DNA of 64,000 nucleotides from SAR324 cluster bacterium (lineage in GTDB: Bacteria; SAR324; NAC60-12): assembly GCA_028281495.1 (NCBI GenBank), contig JANQJU010000023.1, forward strand, positions 248,001-312,000, written 5' to 3'. The position numbers and the translations under genes were made by a program. This document shows, piece by piece, positions 61,604-64,000 of this stretch (within the stretch, counting starts at the first letter, position 1; the number at the start of each line of letters is the position of its first letter). The notes beneath the pieces were generated by a model that was not told where the DNA came from, searched no databases, and worked only from the letters and a program-made list of their open reading frames with translations.

Positions 61604-64000
61604 CGTGGCTCCCGATTGAGGGTGGGATGCGATGGAATCGTGGCTCCGCGCACCGTGGCTTTATGGAAACAAGCTTCGTGTACATTGGCATTGTGCAAAT
61701 TGGCTTGTTCCAAGTTGGCGTCTGAAAAATCGGCTTTGTGGAGCACCGCTTCCAGCATGTCAGCTTTTTGCAAATCCGCTCCGTGAAGTTGCGCTTTCAC
61801 AAAGATCGAACGATAAAACACGCCGTCTCGCAGATTGGCCCCGTGCAGTCGGCTTTCTCCAAAATCCGACGAGGCCATGACTGCCCCTTGGAAGCTCGCT
61901 CCTTCCAGATCCACCTGCCGCCACCCACAGACTTTCCCCACTGCCCCATCAAATCGGGCTTTGCGGAAGCAGGCTTTGCTGGTGGATTGCACGGTGTCGA
62001 AATGGGCCTTGCGGAAATCACTGCCCTCGGCTTGGGCATTGACCAACAAACAACGCTGAAGTTGGCTTTCTTGAAACTGAGCTTCCTGCAACCCCGCTTC
62101 CACGAAAATACTTTTGAGCAATTGGCTTCGATTCCAGGAACTGCGTTTGGCTTGTGCTTCGATGAAAAAGCTATTTTCCACCTGGCATCCTTCCAATCGG
62201 CACTCGATCAACTCTGCATTCAAGGCTTGGGTCCGCACCCAGCGGCTTCCGGAAAAATCACACCGGAGGCACTTCGCTTCGATCAAGCGAGCTTCGCGGA
62301 AGTCGCATTCTTGCCATTGCACCTGCTCGGCTTGCACGTGACATAAATTTGCATTGCGCAAGTTCGCCCGATGGAATCGAGCCTGGTCGAGACGTGCACC
62401 GGTCAACGTGGCGTTTTCCAGATTGGCTTCCGAAAAATTGCAACCGGAAAGATCTGCTTGCTCCAGCAGCACTCCCCGTAAATCCATCCCTCGAAAATCC
62501 TGCCCTTGGAGGTTGGCTCCGGCCAAATCTCGTCCTGCCAAGGACTCTCCTCGCTGGCACAATTCCTTCACCCATTGAGCAATCCACTCGCCTTCATCAG
62601 GCTGATGCTCTGCCGAGTTCACTGTGACCGTGGTGGCGTACAATCTCCCTTGGCGAGCTTGGCTTTCGCCCCAAATCTGTTGATGGGCAAAGAGCTGATT
62701 GGTGGCTTCTTCCGTTCGTTTCGTTGCGGATTGAAAGCGTTGCAATTCGCTAAAAAACGCGTCTTGGAAGGCCTCCTGATGATCGGGATGCAAGGCCTCA
62801 GGCTGTTCCATGATGCGATGGTGGAGTGCCTGCCGCCGGGCCGCTCGTTGCAAGGCTTGTTGTTGTTGCTGTTCCTCAGGAGACAGGCGAGGCACTTCCG
62901 AAACCTGTGCCGCCGTGTCGGCTTCGAGCTTAGCCCATTGCGCTTCAGCTTCCTGGTACAATTGATCACCTTTTTCAAGCAGCGGAGCGAGTGAGAAATC
63001 CCCCCGTTCAATGGCTTCGGGAGCAATCACTCCCAAAGGATTGGGCTGGGGAGTGGGCTTCTCCAATTGGGGAAAAGTCCCACCTGATGCCTGAGTCATC
63101 TCTGCCAAATGGAAATCGATATGGCGTTGTTGTTCCGCAAGTGCTCGTTGTTCGGCTGCCGTTTGTTCGGCTTGTTCTTGCTCTCGTTGGGCATCCGATT
63201 TCACCGGACTGAGTGGTGTTTCGTTGAAGAAGTGCGCCATCCGGCTTTTTGTATCCCGCCGGGTTTCAATCACGTCTCGATAATGGTCCGGTTCTCGAGG
63301 TTGTGAGGGATGTTCATAGGCCATCAACAGGGTTTTCACATCCAAACCATCACTATCCTGAATCGGGATTTGCCCTCGATGAATCAGGACACCCATCGAA
63401 TGCTCGGGGAAAAACCAGACGGTCTCGGGATGCGTGGGAATTTCTTGGAAGTGCAACCCCGCTTTTTGTTCCACTTCCACGAAAACCCGCGTGGTCCATG
63501 CTGGCAAATGGCCTTCGATCACAGGAAAATCGGGATGCATGCCCGTGAGGCAATACGGTTCTCCTCCTTTCCAAAATCCGGGGTGCTGTTGATCGTCTGC
63601 CGCAGCATTGTGAATCGACCAGTCGACATCTTTGGGATAGCCGGGAAAATCGTGTTTCAGCCAACGGTCATTGTAGGTTCCGGCTTTTTTCTGACGATGA
63701 GGCCACCCCAGATCAAGCGGACCAAATCCCGCTGGCATCTCGCGTTGTCCTGGCCGTTTGATTCTTTTGCCTGGGGTTTCAATATTGGGCAACGGGACTT
63801 CCGAATCCTTGTTCAGCGACATCCGAGGTTCGTATCCCTTGCCTGTTGGATTGTGTGCATAACCGGGTCCCCCAAAGGCACGGGTGTAGGTCAACGGCAT
63901 CCGGACAAACGGTTCCGGTGGAGTGATTCGGAAGCTGGGCACCAAACCTCGGATGAGTTGCCGATCCCCAGTCACGCTCAATCGTTTTTTTAAGGGTCCC
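61600..64000 (-). CDS. DUF2169-pentapeptide-repeat fusion protein, 5' end outside window
   Basis: About 800 residues visible; the frame is open through the window edge (GPLKKRLSVTGDRQL matches the inside of DUF2169), so the gene starts beyond 64000. DUF2169 covers the first 270 visible residues (MPLTYTRAFGGPGYAHNPTG, GFGPLDLGWPHR, PAWTTRVFVEVEQ). A long Gln/Glu-rich coiled region follows (about 270-480), then pentapeptide repeats (DLAGANLQGQDFRGMDLRGV and more, to about 790). DUF2169 proteins are encoded with DUF4150 tips and are thought to be T6SS adaptors. The fusion to a beta helix suggests a physical link between adaptor and spike or cargo (inference). Confidence 0.88.
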   Translation of the reverse strand, partial: GPLKKRLSVTGDRQLIRGLVPSFRITPPEPFVRMPLTYTRAFGGPGYAHNPTGKGYEPRMSLNKDSEVPLPNIETPGKRIKRPGQREMPAGFGPLDLGWPHRQKKAGTYNDRWLKHDFPGYPKDVDWSIHNAAADDQQHPGFWKGGEPYCLTGMHPDFPVIEGHLPAWTTRVFVEVEQKAGLHFQEIPTHPETVWFFPEHSMGVLIHRGQIPIQDSDGLDVKTLLMAYEHPSQPREPDHYRDVIETRRDTKSRMAHFFNETPLSPVKSDAQREQEQAEQTAAEQRALAEQQRHIDFHLAEMTQASGGTFPQLEKPTPQPNPLGVIAPEAIERGDFSLAPLLEKGDQLYQEAEAQWAKLEADTAAQVSEVPRLSPEEQQQQQALQRAARRQALHHRIMEQPEALHPDHQEAFQDAFFSELQRFQSATKRTEEATNQLFAHQQIWGESQARQGRLYATTVTVNSAEHQPDEGEWIAQWVKELCQRGESLAGRDLAGANLQGQDFRGMDLRGVLLEQADLSGCNFSEANLENATLTGARLDQARFHRANLRNANLCHVQAEQVQWQECDFREARLIEAKCLRCDFSGSRWVRTQALNAELIECRLEGCQVENSFFIEAQAKRSSWNRSQLLKSIFVEAGLQEAQFQESQLQRCLLVNAQAEGSDFRKAHFDTVQSTSKACFRKARFDGAVGKVCGWRQVDLEGASFQGAVMASSDFGESRLHGANLRDGVFYRSIFVKAQLHGADLQKADMLEAVLHKADFSDANLEQANLHNANVHEACFHKATVRGATIPSHPTLNREPR

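Noticed and set aside
1..64000. CRISPR arrays, rRNA and tRNA genes, complete insertion sequences
   Set aside because: The tandem arrays have no spacers, and I recognised no rRNA, tRNA or intact transposase with terminal repeats by reading. A tRNA scan would be needed to exclude tRNAs fully.

Overview
The window appears to come from a large-genome Gram-negative bacterium, probably of the Proteobacteria in the broad sense; the exact lineage cannot be fixed from sequence reading alone. The supporting evidence is a type VI secretion (T6SS) operon, periplasmic binding proteins with signal peptides, lipoproteins, 7TMR-DISM and PAS histidine kinases, a bacterial lipoxygenase and a selenocysteine-containing GrdB/PrdB-like protein. 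Coding density is high, and genes are often coupled by ATGA or TGATG overlaps. Several intergenic regions carry short tandem repeats (12, 15, 16, 19 and 24 bp units).

0-5.8 kb: the 3' end of an AstA-type arginine succinyltransferase, a CaiB/BaiF CoA-transferase and a glycine-betaine-type binding protein form one operon. A HAMP protein with a degenerate receiver follows, then a DMT exporter divergent from a MarR regulator, with two perfect palindromes between them. 5.8-10.6 kb: a minus-strand sugar or hydroxyacid cluster holds an NAD-dependent epimerase, a D-2-hydroxyacid dehydrogenase, a LacI regulator and a Gfo/Idh/MocA oxidoreductase. Two CAAACGTTTG operator-like sites lie in front of the dehydrogenase. 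10.7-14.2 kb: pheST, with PheT lacking its OB-fold tRNA-binding insert, is preceded by a Phe-rich leader peptide and an intrinsic terminator, i.e. a phenylalanine attenuator.

14.2-22.3 kb: small metabolic and membrane genes, including an MTHFR-like protein, a B-box membrane protein, a GNAT, a DJ-1/PfpI protein, a sugar-binding protein, a sirtuin and a lipoxygenase. 22.3-27.3 kb: a patchy, apparently decaying accessory stretch with a YefM antitoxin remnant that keeps a TGTACA operator, an AhpD-like protein, LysR and SDR genes, a hydrolase remnant, a second LysR remnant and a broken nuclease/transposase. 27.3-46.5 kb: an NHL-repeat lipoprotein, a STAS-like protein, a giant hybrid kinase, a GT1 glycosyltransferase, a PAS-adenylate cyclase, the selenoprotein with an in-frame UGA and bSECIS-like hairpin, a GH31 glycosidase, an orphan MalG-like permease, an acyltransferase, a PAS kinase with an Rcp1-like partner, and an MFS transporter.

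46.8-64 kb: a coiled-coil lipoprotein faces a long minus-strand T6SS operon. In transcription order it encodes DUF2169-pentapeptide, pentapeptide protein, DUF3540, DUF4150 PAAR-like tip, TssK, TssL, TssM, TssA, then unknown basic or disordered proteins, one of which carries a PD-(D/E)XK nuclease signature and is a candidate toxic effector. Tube, sheath, VgrG and ClpV genes are not in the window.
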